A stretch of DNA of 38,197 nucleotides from Streptomyces sp. CBMA29 (GTDB lineage: Bacteria; Actinomycetota; Actinomycetes; Streptomycetales; Streptomycetaceae): assembly GCF_014596445.1 (NCBI RefSeq), contig NZ_MECL01000029.1:1-38197 (forward strand), given 5' to 3'. Positions 15,533 through 23,811 of the stretch are shown here, piece after piece; the first letter of the stretch is position 1, and the number at the start of each line of letters is the position of its first letter. The position numbers and the translations under genes were made by a program. A model generated the notes under the pieces. The model was not told where the DNA came from. It made no database searches and worked only from the letters and a program-made list of their open reading frames with translations.

Positions 15533-17136
15533 GTGAATCGCTCCTCCAGTACGGTGTCGTCGGCGCTTTCCCCGAACACCATCGAGCGCAGTTCCTTACG
15601 GCGCACCTTCCACGTGGACGTCCGCGGAAGGCGGTCCCAGGGGATGAACACCGGATCCGCGAGCGGCGCCAGACCGCGCGTCACCTCGGCCCACTCCTCG
15701 GCGGTGAGGTCCGGTCCGTCGAGGCTGACGACGGGGACGGGACTCTGGTCGCCGCGGGTCAGGACGATCACCTCGACGGCGTTGTCGATCCGGTCCAGCA
15801 GTTCGCTCTCCAGCCCCGTGGCGCTCCCGCCCGGAATGGCGTCCACCGCGCGGTCCACGAAGTGGATCCGGCCGAGGGCGTCCCGGTGGCCGACGTCACC
15901 GGTGTTCCACCAGGAGCCCTTCCACTTCTCCGCGTAGCGGTCGGTCTCGCCGACGTAGTCGACGCAGATCGACTTGGCCTTCGCGAACAGCACGCCGACC
16001 TCGCCGCGCTTGACCGGCTCGCCGGTCTCGGGGTCCGCGGCCTTGACGCTCACCAGCCCCGGCCAGGGGTTGCCCATCATGTTCATGTTCCCCCCGGCGG
16101 CCGCACGGCGGTTGATCTGGCCGCGGGTGTAGCCGAAGCCGGCCATCGGGCCGACCTCGCTCTGGCCCCAACTGTGCCCCCACAGCACGAACCTGCGCTC
16201 GGAGGCGTTCACGAACGGCCGGGCGATGGAGGGGTGCATCAGGTCGAAGGTGTTCATGTAGTACCGGACCCGCGCGAACAGCTCCGGCCTGCGCCGTACC
16301 AGCGGCACCCAGCGCTGGAAGACGTTCGGGGTGGCCTCGATCGTCGTCGGCCGGGCCCGGTCGAGCACCCGCTCGACGTCGTCGGCCTCGTGGCTGCTGG
16401 CGATGACCAGCGCCTTCGGCGCCCACCGGAGCTGCGCCATGGCCCAGGCGTAGGCCCGCGAGTGCGCGAACGATATGGAGCTGAGCGCGATGTCCTTCTG
16501 GCCGTTGACGGCGAGCGGCATCGGCAGGAGCTCCAGCCGGGTGCCGGCCCGGCAGGAGTCTGCGGTGTGCGCGACGAGCTTCGGCGTGTTCGTGGTGCCC
16601 GAGGTGTGCGTGATCATCATCGGCTCGCTGTCGGCCCGCGGATCGAGAGCCGGGACGGCGCTGCCCCGCAGCCCGTCGATCGTGAGCAGACCGGCTCCCG
16701 CGTCGGCGCCGTCGATCAGCACGGTGGTGCCGAACGACCGCAGGTCCACCCCGGCGCGATCGGCCGCCTCCAGTACGTACGAGGCGATCACGGTGACCGA
16801 GGGGTCGAGCCGCTTGAGCATCACCGCCAGGTGCTCCGGGTAGTTGGCCCCCGAGATCGTCGCCGCGGTGGCGCCGATCCGCGCCGCGGCGGCGGCCAGC
16901 AGAATCATGTCGAAGTGATTGCGCTTGACGACCGCGATCCGGTCGCCCTTGCGCGCGCCGGCCTCGTACAGCCAGGCCGACGCCTCCCGCACCAGTTCGG
17001 CCAGCGCGGCGGCGTCGTAGTCCGCGCCGCCCTCGGGGGCGATGTCGAACGGCCGGTCCAGGATCAGCTCGGTGGTGCGTGACTGCTCGACGTGCCAGTC
17101 GAACAGCAGACCCAGGTTCTTCGGCGGCTTCTTCAC
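15529..17136 (-). CDS. AMP-forming acyl ligase (ANL superfamily)
   Basis: A 535-residue adenylating enzyme. The P-loop THTSGTTNTPK is at 176-186, the A5-like motif is HSWGQSE (321-327) instead of the usual YGxTE, NTGDVGHRD (411-419) carries the ribose-binding Asp, and the hinge is FVDRAVDAIPGG (426-437). The C-terminal TSTWKVRRKEL contains the likely catalytic lysine (Lys510 or Lys514). The acid substrate is not obvious. It is clearly different from the FAAL at the head of the operon and may activate a second acid, or transfer to CoA or the free ACP. The start is GTG 17136, because AGGAGG lies 6 bases upstream and overlaps the stop of the DoxX-like gene. An open frame further upstream has no support. 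Confidence 0.85.
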   Translation of the reverse strand: MKKPPKNLGLLFDWHVEQSRTTELILDRPFDIAPEGGADYDAAALAELVREASAWLYEAGARKGDRIAVVKRNHFDMILLAAAAARIGATAATISGANYPEHLAVMLKRLDPSVTVIASYVLEAADRAGVDLRSFGTTVLIDGADAGAGLLTIDGLRGSAVPALDPRADSEPMMITHTSGTTNTPKLVAHTADSCRAGTRLELLPMPLAVNGQKDIALSSISFAHSRAYAWAMAQLRWAPKALVIASSHEADDVERVLDRARPTTIEATPNVFQRWVPLVRRRPELFARVRYYMNTFDLMHPSIARPFVNASERRFVLWGHSWGQSEVGPMAGFGYTRGQINRRAAAGGNMNMMGNPWPGLVSVKAADPETGEPVKRGEVGVLFAKAKSICVDYVGETDRYAEKWKGSWWNTGDVGHRDALGRIHFVDRAVDAIPGGSATGLESELLDRIDNAVEVIVLTRGDQSPVPVVSLDGPDLTAEEWAEVTRGLAPLADPVFIPWDRLPRTSTWKVRRKELRSMVFGESADDTVLEERFT

Positions 17137-17147
17137 CGGACGCCTCC

Positions 17148-17507
17148 TCAGACCGCGAACGAGACGATGAAGGCGGCGACGGCGATGGCCAGGAACCCGA
17201 GGCAGTTGACCCAGAACTCCTGCTTCAGGAAACGCGCCCGGATGTGCGCGAACGACGCGCACAGGAAGTAGACGATCACGCCGACGTTCGCGGCGAAGCC
17301 GATGCCGTCGTGCTTGATGCCCACCAACAGGCCCACGATGGCGAGGGTCTTGACGACGATCAGCACCCACCACCAGTCCCGCGGCAGGTTGACGCCGTCG
17401 AGGCAGACCTGGATGAACTTCGGCGGGCGCAGGGACATCAGGACATCGGAGGCCAGCAGTACCGCGAGCACGATCTGCGGCCACGACGGGCTGGGGCTGA
17501 GGTGCAT
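17148..17507 (-). CDS. DoxX-like small membrane protein
   Basis: A 119-residue integral membrane protein with about four predicted TM helices: VLAVLLASDVLMSL, the WWWVLIVVKTLAIVGLLVGI region, ANVGVIVYFLCASF and CLGFLAIAVAAFIVSFAV. The composition and helix spacing, with the pattern KFIQ..G..RDWW after TM1 and a KxLAI..LL.G TM2, match the DoxX-like family found beside actinobacterial biosynthetic genes. Biochemical function is unknown. An AAAGGA site 8 bases upstream supports the ATG. It sits between the ACP and the AMP ligase, and its stop overlaps the ligase's ribosome-binding site. It is thus cotranscribed with the lipid genes. Confidence 0.75.
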   Translation of the reverse strand: MHLSPSPSWPQIVLAVLLASDVLMSLRPPKFIQVCLDGVNLPRDWWWVLIVVKTLAIVGLLVGIKHDGIGFAANVGVIVYFLCASFAHIRARFLKQEFWVNCLGFLAIAVAAFIVSFAV

Positions 17508-17521
17508 TCTCGTTTTCCTTT

Positions 17522-17582
17522 GGATTCGGTCGGCAACTGCTGGTGCGGGGGGCGGGGGGGCAGGCGTGGTGGATTCGGTCGG
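17522..17582. repeat. 12-bp direct repeat flanking a G-rich tract
   Basis: GGATTCGGTCGG occurs at 17522-17533 and 17571-17582. Between them is a run of six G, one C and seven G (about 17547-17560). It lies in the 125-bp gap between the ACP and DoxX-like genes; in the minus-strand mRNA the tract is C-rich. Confidence 0.5.
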
Positions 17583-17632
17583 TCGTGGCTTCGGGCGGGC
17601 GACCGCCGGGTACGCGGCGGCCGGTCTACGCG

Positions 17633-17947
17633 TCAGGCCGGTTCCGACCGCGGCCCGAGTGCGTCGAGCAGGTACGCCACGAGCGCGTCGACGGTCCTGT
17701 GGTCCCAGGCCACCGTGGGCTCGACGACCAGGTCGAACTCGTCCTCGATGTCACCGCAGAGGCTGAGCGCCGCCACGGAGTCGAGGCCGTAGTCGGTCAG
17801 CGGCGCGGTCGGATCGATCTCGTCGGCGGACAGCCGGGTGTAGGCGGCGACGTGGCCGACCAGCCACCCGGCCAGCGACTCGGCCGTGTGCGGCCGCGGT
17901 GTGCTGTCGGGGCGGGGCGCCGAACTGCCGGTAGTCGTGTCGGTCAC
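17633..17947 (-). CDS. Free-standing acyl carrier protein
   Basis: A 104-residue discrete carrier protein. After a Thr/Ser/Pro-rich tail (1-20) a four-helix ACP follows, with the phosphopantetheine site Ser57 in YGLDSVAALSL. The EDEF stretch before helix III and the acidic surface are typical. It is flanked by the two flavoprotein dehydrogenase genes upstream and the ligases on both sides. The likely job is to hold the fatty acyl chain delivered by the acyl-AMP ligase while it is desaturated. GTG 17947 has GGAGGA 4 bases upstream. Confidence 0.93.
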   Translation of the reverse strand: MTDTTTGSSAPRPDSTPRPHTAESLAGWLVGHVAAYTRLSADEIDPTAPLTDYGLDSVAALSLCGDIEDEFDLVVEPTVAWDHRTVDALVAYLLDALGPRSEPA

Positions 17948-17998
17948 GGGTTCCTCCAGATCCGAGCAGGGGTTCTTGGTACGGGGCGGCGGGCGCCG

Positions 17999-19726
17999 TC
18001 AACCGGCCAGGGCGGTGTCGTAGAGATCGAAACCGCGGCGCTCGGTGTGGCGGCGCAGCAACTCCTCCCACACCCGCCCGGCGCAGTCGGGTGGCAGCTC
18101 GGCGGGACGGCGGCCGAGTCGCCGCACGAGCCGGTCGAGGGACGGGGCGGCCCAGGCCGGGTCGGCGAGGAAGGGATCCCCGCCCCGCTCCCGCGCCCGG
18201 CGCCACACGCCGAGCACCGCGGCGCCCGCCAGCACCACCGCGTAGCGGTCCGACAGGGCGAAACTCGCGGGGGAGGCCAGCGCGGTGCGGTCCAGCGGCG
18301 CGAGCGCGAGGCTCTCCGCCTGGATCAGGCGCAGTTCGTCGGTGAGGTGCAGCGCCAGCGCGCGCACGGCCGCCTCATGCGGGGTGCCGTCCGGCGCCGT
18401 GTCCGCGGCGGCGACCAGCGACGCGCTCAGGCCGTCCCGGTCGCCGGTCAGGGCGAGCCGGTCGAACGGAATCCCCGGCAGGTCGGCGCGCGGGTCGAAC
18501 AGCGTGTCGGGGGCCGGTTCCGTCCTGAACCAGGAGCGCCGGGCCAGCCGCGGCAACTGCGGGATGATCGTCGCCTGGCACGCCGCCGCGCCCGCGTGGC
18601 CCAGGCTGAGCACCGGCAGGTCCCTCAGGTGCTTCTGGAAGACGCCGAACTCCCCGTCGCGCAGGTAGAACCGGGCGCCCAGCACGACCGAGAGATCGTG
18701 GACGGCCTCGCCCAGCAGCGTCGGCACCAGGTACTTCACCGCCGAGGCGTAGACGCTCGCCTCGTCCGGCAGCAGGTGCACGGCGCGGGTCCCGACCAGG
18801 CAGAGGCAGTCGCTGATGAGCAGATCGAGGAACGCGCCGCCGAGCGTGGCCCGCGCCTGCGGTATCCCGGCCACCGTCCCCTTGTAGAGGCGCCGTCCCC
18901 GCGTGAAGGACACCACCGTGCGCAGCGCCGTGTCCGCGGCGCCCAGCGCCATTCCCGGCAGCGCGCTGCGGGTGAGCTGGAAGGAGCGCAGGGCCACGTC
19001 GGCGCCGTGCCCCAACTGCCCGACGAGCGCGTGCTCCGGGACCGGTGCCCGGTCGAAGTCCAGGCCGGACAGCAGGCAGCCGCGTACGCCGACGGTGCCG
19101 TAGCGGGGCAGTACGGTCAGCCGCTCGCGCGCCACCTCGGCGCGCTCGACCATCAGCACCGAGTGGCTGCGCGGCCCCGGCGCAGGGTCGGTGCGGCTGA
19201 ACAGCAGCCACGCCTGGGCCCGTTCGGCGTTGTTGACGACCTGCTTGGCGCCGTGCAGCAGGAACGAGCCGTCGGGCCGCACCCGCGCCTCGAACTCGTT
19301 GCGCAGGAAGTCGTTGCCGTGCGCGAGTTCGTGGTACGCCACGGAGACCCGGCCGCCGCCCAGCAGGATCTCCGCCAGCCGGGTCCGCTGCCGTTCGTCG
19401 CCCGCGGTCCACACGTTGACCGCGGCCATGAACGACGTGACGCCGTAGCCGAGTCCGAGTGCCACGTCCCGCCGGAACACCTCGCGCAGCACCCGCGCCA
19501 GCGAGTCGATCCGCTCCAGCCGGCCGCCGAGCGCCGTGGGCACGAACTCGGCGTTGAGGCCGAACGCGTCCAGCAGCTTCTCGCCGTCCGCCGACAGTTC
19601 CCCGGCCTCGTCGGCCTCCAACAGCCGTGCGTCGCCGACCGGGTTGGCCGGGTCAGCGGGATCGCCGAAGGCGGCGCTGAGTTCGGCGACCCGGGCCGCC
19701 ACGCGCGCTTCCTGACCGTCCGTCAT
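17999..19726 (-). CDS. Acyl-CoA-dehydrogenase-like flavoprotein 2 (acyl-ACP desaturation)
   Basis: A 575-residue protein of the acyl-CoA dehydrogenase superfamily, longer than classical ACADs (about 380) because of a C-terminal extension. The N-terminal helical domain is at about 40-125, the beta-barrel FAD/substrate domain has AYHELAHGNDF (about 130-140) and GAKQVVNNAERAQAW (about 159-173), and the C-terminal helical FAD domain starts near RSFQLTRSALPGMALGAAD. By eye alignment with the neighbouring dehydrogenase, the position of the usual catalytic Glu is His377. The base may be elsewhere or activity may differ. It is predicted to introduce a double bond into an ACP-bound acyl chain. ATG 19726 overlaps the preceding gene by 4 bases. 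Confidence 0.85.
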   Translation of the reverse strand: MTDGQEARVAARVAELSAAFGDPADPANPVGDARLLEADEAGELSADGEKLLDAFGLNAEFVPTALGGRLERIDSLARVLREVFRRDVALGLGYGVTSFMAAVNVWTAGDERQRTRLAEILLGGGRVSVAYHELAHGNDFLRNEFEARVRPDGSFLLHGAKQVVNNAERAQAWLLFSRTDPAPGPRSHSVLMVERAEVARERLTVLPRYGTVGVRGCLLSGLDFDRAPVPEHALVGQLGHGADVALRSFQLTRSALPGMALGAADTALRTVVSFTRGRRLYKGTVAGIPQARATLGGAFLDLLISDCLCLVGTRAVHLLPDEASVYASAVKYLVPTLLGEAVHDLSVVLGARFYLRDGEFGVFQKHLRDLPVLSLGHAGAAACQATIIPQLPRLARRSWFRTEPAPDTLFDPRADLPGIPFDRLALTGDRDGLSASLVAAADTAPDGTPHEAAVRALALHLTDELRLIQAESLALAPLDRTALASPASFALSDRYAVVLAGAAVLGVWRRARERGGDPFLADPAWAAPSLDRLVRRLGRRPAELPPDCAGRVWEELLRRHTERRGFDLYDTALAG

Positions 19727-21591
19727 GACGCGCTCCCCACTGCCGCCGCGGAGGGGGGTGCCGGTGTCGGCGCGTGGCCGGTCGCGGCGGTCCGGCCGGC
19801 CTTCCGTACGGTGCCGTCCGGGCGCAGCGACAACGGCAGCAGCGAGATCAGCCGTCCCTCCGCGTGCAGGGCGCCCGCCGCGTCGAGCACGTCGTCCAGC
19901 GCCTCGGGGTCCGCCGCGTCGGGCACGTCCAGCGCGGTCAGCAGCCGTGCGAGGGCGGCCCGCAGCCACAGGGCGTCCCGCCACAGGTGACCCGTCGCGC
20001 CCGCCTCCGCCTCGACGTGGCTGTGCGTCCACAGGCCGACGCAGGCCGCTCCGGCGAAGCACAGCGCGAAGCGGCGGGCGGCCTCGAAGGCGGCCGGCGG
20101 CGTCGCGGCCTGCGCGTCCTGGAGCCCGGCCATCTCCGCGTGCACCTCGTCCACCACGGTCAACAGCCGCCGTGCGGCGCGCAGGGCGGGCTCGACCGCG
20201 CGATCGCGCGCGGCGAGGCCGCGCAACTCCTCGACGCAGTCGGGCAGCGCGGCCAGGACACCGCTGCCGTGGCGGGCGATCAGCGAGAGCCGGTCGACGG
20301 CGACGGCGGGCAGCGGCGCGGACAGGCGGAACGCGGTGACCGCTCCGGGCACGTCCCCGGTGCCGCGCTCGTGGGCCCGGACCAGCGAACGGAACTGGCT
20401 GATCAGCGAGTTGAGGTTGACCAGGGTGTTGCCGTCGAAGAGGCCGACGATCCGGTGGTCCCTGTCCACCTTCTGGAACCGGCCGCCCGCGTACACGTCC
20501 TTGAGGAAGGCGCGGGCGCCGAGCAGCCGGGTCAGCGCGGTGACGACCGCCTCGGTACGGGTCGGCACCAGGTACTTGGTGACCGCGGAGACGACCGAGA
20601 GCTCCGCCGGGAGGGTCTGCACCGCGCGGGCCACGACCAGCGTCAGCGCCTCGTCGGCCAGCACGTCGGCCGCGCTCTCCGCCAGGGTCCTGCGCGCCTG
20701 CGGCAGTTCGATCAACGACCGGCCGTACAGGCGGCGTTCGGCCGCGAAGTCGAGGCCGAGCGCGAGCGCGTGGTCGGCGGCGCCCAGGGAGAGCGCCGCG
20801 CACATGGTGCGCGTCAACTGAAGCGCCTTGAGCACCGTCTCCAGGCCGCCCCCCACCTCACCGACCACGGCGTCGGCGGGGACCCGGGCCCGGTCGAAGG
20901 CGATTCCGGAGATGTCCGCGCCGCGGATGCCGTGCGTACGCACCTTGTCCAGGTGGCGGTAGGCGCCGGCGGGCAAGGCGCGCTTGTCCACCAGCAGGAC
21001 GGAGTAGCCACGGGGGCCGCCCGCCGGATCGGTACGGCAGAGCACGGACAGCAGCGCGCCGCGCGTGGCGTTGTTGATCAGCCACTTCTCGCCGCTGAGC
21101 AGATAGCCGGTGGCTGGCGTCCCGGCGGATCCCGTACCGATGGCCGGTGTCCCGGCGGACGGCTCCGCGACGACCTCGCCCGCCAGCAGGTCACTGCCGT
21201 GGGCGCGCTCGGTCAGCGCGAGTGCGACCGGCAGCCGGGAGGCGATGGCCGCACCGAGCCGACGGGACTGCTCCGCCGAGCCGTTCACCCAGACGCACAC
21301 CGCGCCCAGATACGTCTTGCCGTGCGCGATGGCCACCGTCAGGTCGCGGCGCGCCACCGTGCGCATGAGCTGCACCAACTGCTCGTAGTCCGTCAGTCGG
21401 CCGCCATGGACGGCGGGGACGTAGAACTCGTGCAGGCCGAGCCCGTCCAGCAGGTCGCAGAGCGCGCCGGGGAACTCCTCGCGCTCGTCCAGTTCCAGGC
21501 TGCGGGCGTGGCTGAAGAGCGTGCCCGGCTCCGTCGGATCGCCGAGATGCCATTCCAGCCGCTCGGCGAGGCGGTGAGGTGTGTGGTCCAC
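19723..21591 (-). CDS. Acyl-CoA-dehydrogenase-like flavoprotein 1 (acyl-ACP desaturation)
   Basis: A 622-residue ACAD-superfamily flavoprotein, also with a long C-terminal extension. It shows the middle-domain motifs LALTERAHGSDL (about 124-135) and LSGEKWLINNATRGA (about 165-179), the FAD-binding RLYGRSLIELPQAR region (about 287-300), and the C-terminal GLFDGNTLVNLNSLI. In classical ACADs the corresponding position is the catalytic Glu of an EGT motif; here it is Asp386. A short repeat (SAGTPA at 145-150 and 155-160) interrupts the beta domain. Paired ACADs of this size beside a fatty acyl-AMP ligase and ACP occur in ramoplanin/enduracidin-type clusters, where they make dienoyl lipids. The GTG start follows the FAAL stop by 3 bases. 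Confidence 0.87.
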   Translation of the reverse strand: MDHTPHRLAERLEWHLGDPTEPGTLFSHARSLELDEREEFPGALCDLLDGLGLHEFYVPAVHGGRLTDYEQLVQLMRTVARRDLTVAIAHGKTYLGAVCVWVNGSAEQSRRLGAAIASRLPVALALTERAHGSDLLAGEVVAEPSAGTPAIGTGSAGTPATGYLLSGEKWLINNATRGALLSVLCRTDPAGGPRGYSVLLVDKRALPAGAYRHLDKVRTHGIRGADISGIAFDRARVPADAVVGEVGGGLETVLKALQLTRTMCAALSLGAADHALALGLDFAAERRLYGRSLIELPQARRTLAESAADVLADEALTLVVARAVQTLPAELSVVSAVTKYLVPTRTEAVVTALTRLLGARAFLKDVYAGGRFQKVDRDHRIVGLFDGNTLVNLNSLISQFRSLVRAHERGTGDVPGAVTAFRLSAPLPAVAVDRLSLIARHGSGVLAALPDCVEELRGLAARDRAVEPALRAARRLLTVVDEVHAEMAGLQDAQAATPPAAFEAARRFALCFAGAACVGLWTHSHVEAEAGATGHLWRDALWLRAALARLLTALDVPDAADPEALDDVLDAAGALHAEGRLISLLPLSLRPDGTVRKAGRTAATGHAPTPAPPSAAAVGSAS

Positions 21592-21594
21592 GGC

Positions 21595-23448
21595 TCAGCC
21601 CGCCGAAGTGACCAGCGGCCCGGCCACGAGGTTGGCCACCTGTCTGTCGAGGTCCTGGTGGACCGCGCCCAGCCGGTCCTCCAGCAGCAGCGACCGCATC
21701 AACGTGCGCTGGATCTTGCCGCTGGTGGTCTTGCGCACCGTGGCCGGGCGGACCAGCAGCACACTGCAACTGGCCTGGAATTCGCGGCGGACGCGGGCGC
21801 GCACCTCGGCGCACAGCTCCGCCGGGTCCTGCGCGGCGCCGCGGCGGAACTCCTGTACCAGCACCAGGTGTTCCTCACCGTCGTCCACCGAGAAGGCCGC
21901 TCCGGCGCCGCCGCGGAAGGCCGGGTGCAGGGACTGCACCTCGCGCTCGACGTCGTGCGGGTAGATGTTCCGCCCGTTGATCAGGATCATTTCCTTCAGG
22001 CGGCCGGTCACGTAGAGCTGGCCCGCGTCCATTACGCCCAGGTCGCCGGTACGCAGCCAGCCCGGGTCGGTGCCCGCCGCCGACACGATCGCGGCGTCGA
22101 AGATCTCGGCGTTGGTGTCGGGACGCTTCCAGTACCCCGACGAGACGCTGGCGCCCTTGACCCAGATCTCGCCGACGCCGCCTTCTGGTCGCTCGGAGCG
22201 CTCGTCCGGATCGACGATCTTCACGCTGAAGTCGGCCGGGTCGACCACGCCGCTGCCGACCAGGTCGCGGGTGCCGCCGCCTCGCGGGGCTTCGCGCAGC
22301 CGCCCCTGCTCCAGGGCCGCCGCGTCCACGGTACGGAAGACGGGGTTCTGGTCCGCCCGTACGCCGGAGATCAGCAGTGTGGTCTCGGCCATGCCGTAGC
22401 AGGGGCTGACGGACTCGGGCCGGAAGCCCGCGGGCGCGAAGCGCTCGGCGAACGCGCGCACCGTCTCCGCCCTGATCGGCTCGGCTCCGTTGGAGGCGTG
22501 CCGCCACTTGCTCAGGTCCAAGGTGGCCAACTGCTCGTCGGTGACCCGGCGCAGGCACAGGTCGTAGCCGAAGTTGGGGCTGCCGCTCACGGCGACGCCG
22601 TACTCGCTGATCATCTGCAACCAGCGCACCGGCCGCATGAGGAAGGAGACCGGGGACATCAGCGCGGTCGAGCCGCCGACGTACAGCGAGTGGAGTATGT
22701 GCCCGATCAGACCCATGTCGTGATACGCGGGCAGCCAGCACCCCATGCGGCTGTCCTGGTCGGTGCCGAGGACGTGCTGGATGGCGAGTTGATTGGCCAT
22801 CAGATTCCCGTGGGAGACCATCACGCCCTTGGGCTCGCTGGTGGAGCCGGAGGTGTACTGGAGGAACGCCAGGGAATCGGCGGTGAGTTGAGGCCGGCTC
22901 CACGCCCGCGCGTCGCCCCGGGCGGGGTCGTCACTGGCCAGGACGGCGACGCCGGTCACGCCCGACTCGCGCAGCCAGGCGCTGACTGCGGGTTCGTTGG
23001 CGGAGTCGGTGAGCACCGCGCGGACCTCGGCGTCGCGCAGAATTCCCGTGAGCCGGGTGGCCTGGTTGTTCTGGTCACCGGGCAGCGGCGCGGGGACCGC
23101 GACCGAGCCCGCGTAGAGGCAGCCGACGAAGGCCGCGACGAAGTCCAGGCCCGAGGGGTAGAGCAGGAGCACTTGTCCGGCGACGGCGCCGTGTTCCTGT
23201 AACCAGGAGGCGATCCGCTTGGCCTCGGCGTCCAGCGCCGCGTAGGTCAGCCGTTGTGCGACAGCGCCCGGCGTGCTGCCGGGCAGAAAGAAGTACGCGT
23301 CCTTGTCCGGCAGTTCAGCGGCATGACGCAGCACAAGCTCGGTGAAATGATTCGGCCTTCGCAAGATCGCCCCCGATCTCAATCTCGCCCACGGCTGAAC
23401 CTCCAGCCGGCAGCGACCAATAGACGTTGTCGCGATCGGACGGCGCAC
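21595..23448 (-). CDS. Fatty acyl-AMP ligase (FAAL)
   Basis: This enzyme activates a fatty acid as acyl-AMP and loads it on an ACP without CoA. Numbered from GTG 23448, the P-loop is LQYTSGSTSEPKG (about 196-208). Further FAAL features are SWLPAYHDMGLIGHIL-like residues (CWLPAYHDMGLIG), SPNFGYDLC, RHASNGAEPIR, YGMAETT, LRTGDLG, the GRLKEMILINGRNIYPHDVE hinge, and the C-terminal lysine in TTSGKIQR. The FAAL-typical INGRN-YP-D-E block is complete. It heads the minus-strand operon and probably feeds the free ACP. The true start is uncertain: homology should begin near RPNHFTELVLRH (about residue 31). TTG at 23364 with GGGGG upstream, TTG 23382 or GTG 23448 are all possible. Confidence 0.9.
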   Translation of the reverse strand: MRRPIATTSIGRCRLEVQPWARLRSGAILRRPNHFTELVLRHAAELPDKDAYFFLPGSTPGAVAQRLTYAALDAEAKRIASWLQEHGAVAGQVLLLYPSGLDFVAAFVGCLYAGSVAVPAPLPGDQNNQATRLTGILRDAEVRAVLTDSANEPAVSAWLRESGVTGVAVLASDDPARGDARAWSRPQLTADSLAFLQYTSGSTSEPKGVMVSHGNLMANQLAIQHVLGTDQDSRMGCWLPAYHDMGLIGHILHSLYVGGSTALMSPVSFLMRPVRWLQMISEYGVAVSGSPNFGYDLCLRRVTDEQLATLDLSKWRHASNGAEPIRAETVRAFAERFAPAGFRPESVSPCYGMAETTLLISGVRADQNPVFRTVDAAALEQGRLREAPRGGGTRDLVGSGVVDPADFSVKIVDPDERSERPEGGVGEIWVKGASVSSGYWKRPDTNAEIFDAAIVSAAGTDPGWLRTGDLGVMDAGQLYVTGRLKEMILINGRNIYPHDVEREVQSLHPAFRGGAGAAFSVDDGEEHLVLVQEFRRGAAQDPAELCAEVRARVRREFQASCSVLLVRPATVRKTTSGKIQRTLMRSLLLEDRLGAVHQDLDRQVANLVAGPLVTSAG

Positions 23449-23811
23449 CCCGGTATTCGGGCGCGGTCGATCGCCGCAACGACACTAAGAAGTTATTGCG
23501 AATTCACATCGCTCGGCCCGTGGATCCCCGGGAAGCACTGCGCCGAGCTCTGATTCCTACCCCGTGTCATCAGTCAGATCCGTCGTTGAAGACCGACCTA
23601 TGGCTGACTGGCGGTCGTGACAGTACCAGACGCCCGAGGCGCGCGCGCCCGTAACGACCAAGCTCCGAAAGGGACTTCGTCCTTAATGTGAGGTTACCTG
23701 CGGGGGAGCCGGGAGCCGGGAGCCGGGAGTCGGCGGCCGGGCGGGACATTCGAAGCCCGGCCCCCGTAAAACCGGTCGAACGCGTGGTCGGCGCGCTGTT
23801 ACGGTCTGTGG
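23449..23811. promoter_or_regulatory. Divergent intergenic region of the lipid operon and the conserved unknown gene
   Basis: This 363-bp stretch has no gene and is less GC-rich than its surroundings. A perfect 7-bp inverted repeat CAGTCAG/CTGACTG (23571-23577, 23604-23610) is a candidate operator for the minus-strand lipid operon. On the plus strand TACGGT (23800-23805) lies 6 bases before GTG 23812, with TCGAAC (23776-23781) at -35 distance. This predicts a leaderless mRNA for the downstream gene. No clear minus-strand -35/-10 pair could be chosen. Confidence 0.4.

Noticed and set aside
17999..20803. A 934-residue frame for the second dehydrogenase
   Set aside because: The first 359 residues are an off-frame reading of the first dehydrogenase gene. 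The true start is ATG 19726.
23500..23550. EcoRI, BamHI, SmaI and SacI sites within 51 bp, with GGATCCCCGGG as in cloning-vector polylinkers
   Set aside because: The order and spacing do not match a pUC-type polylinker and the flanks are native-looking. It is a chance cluster of palindromes in a promoter region.
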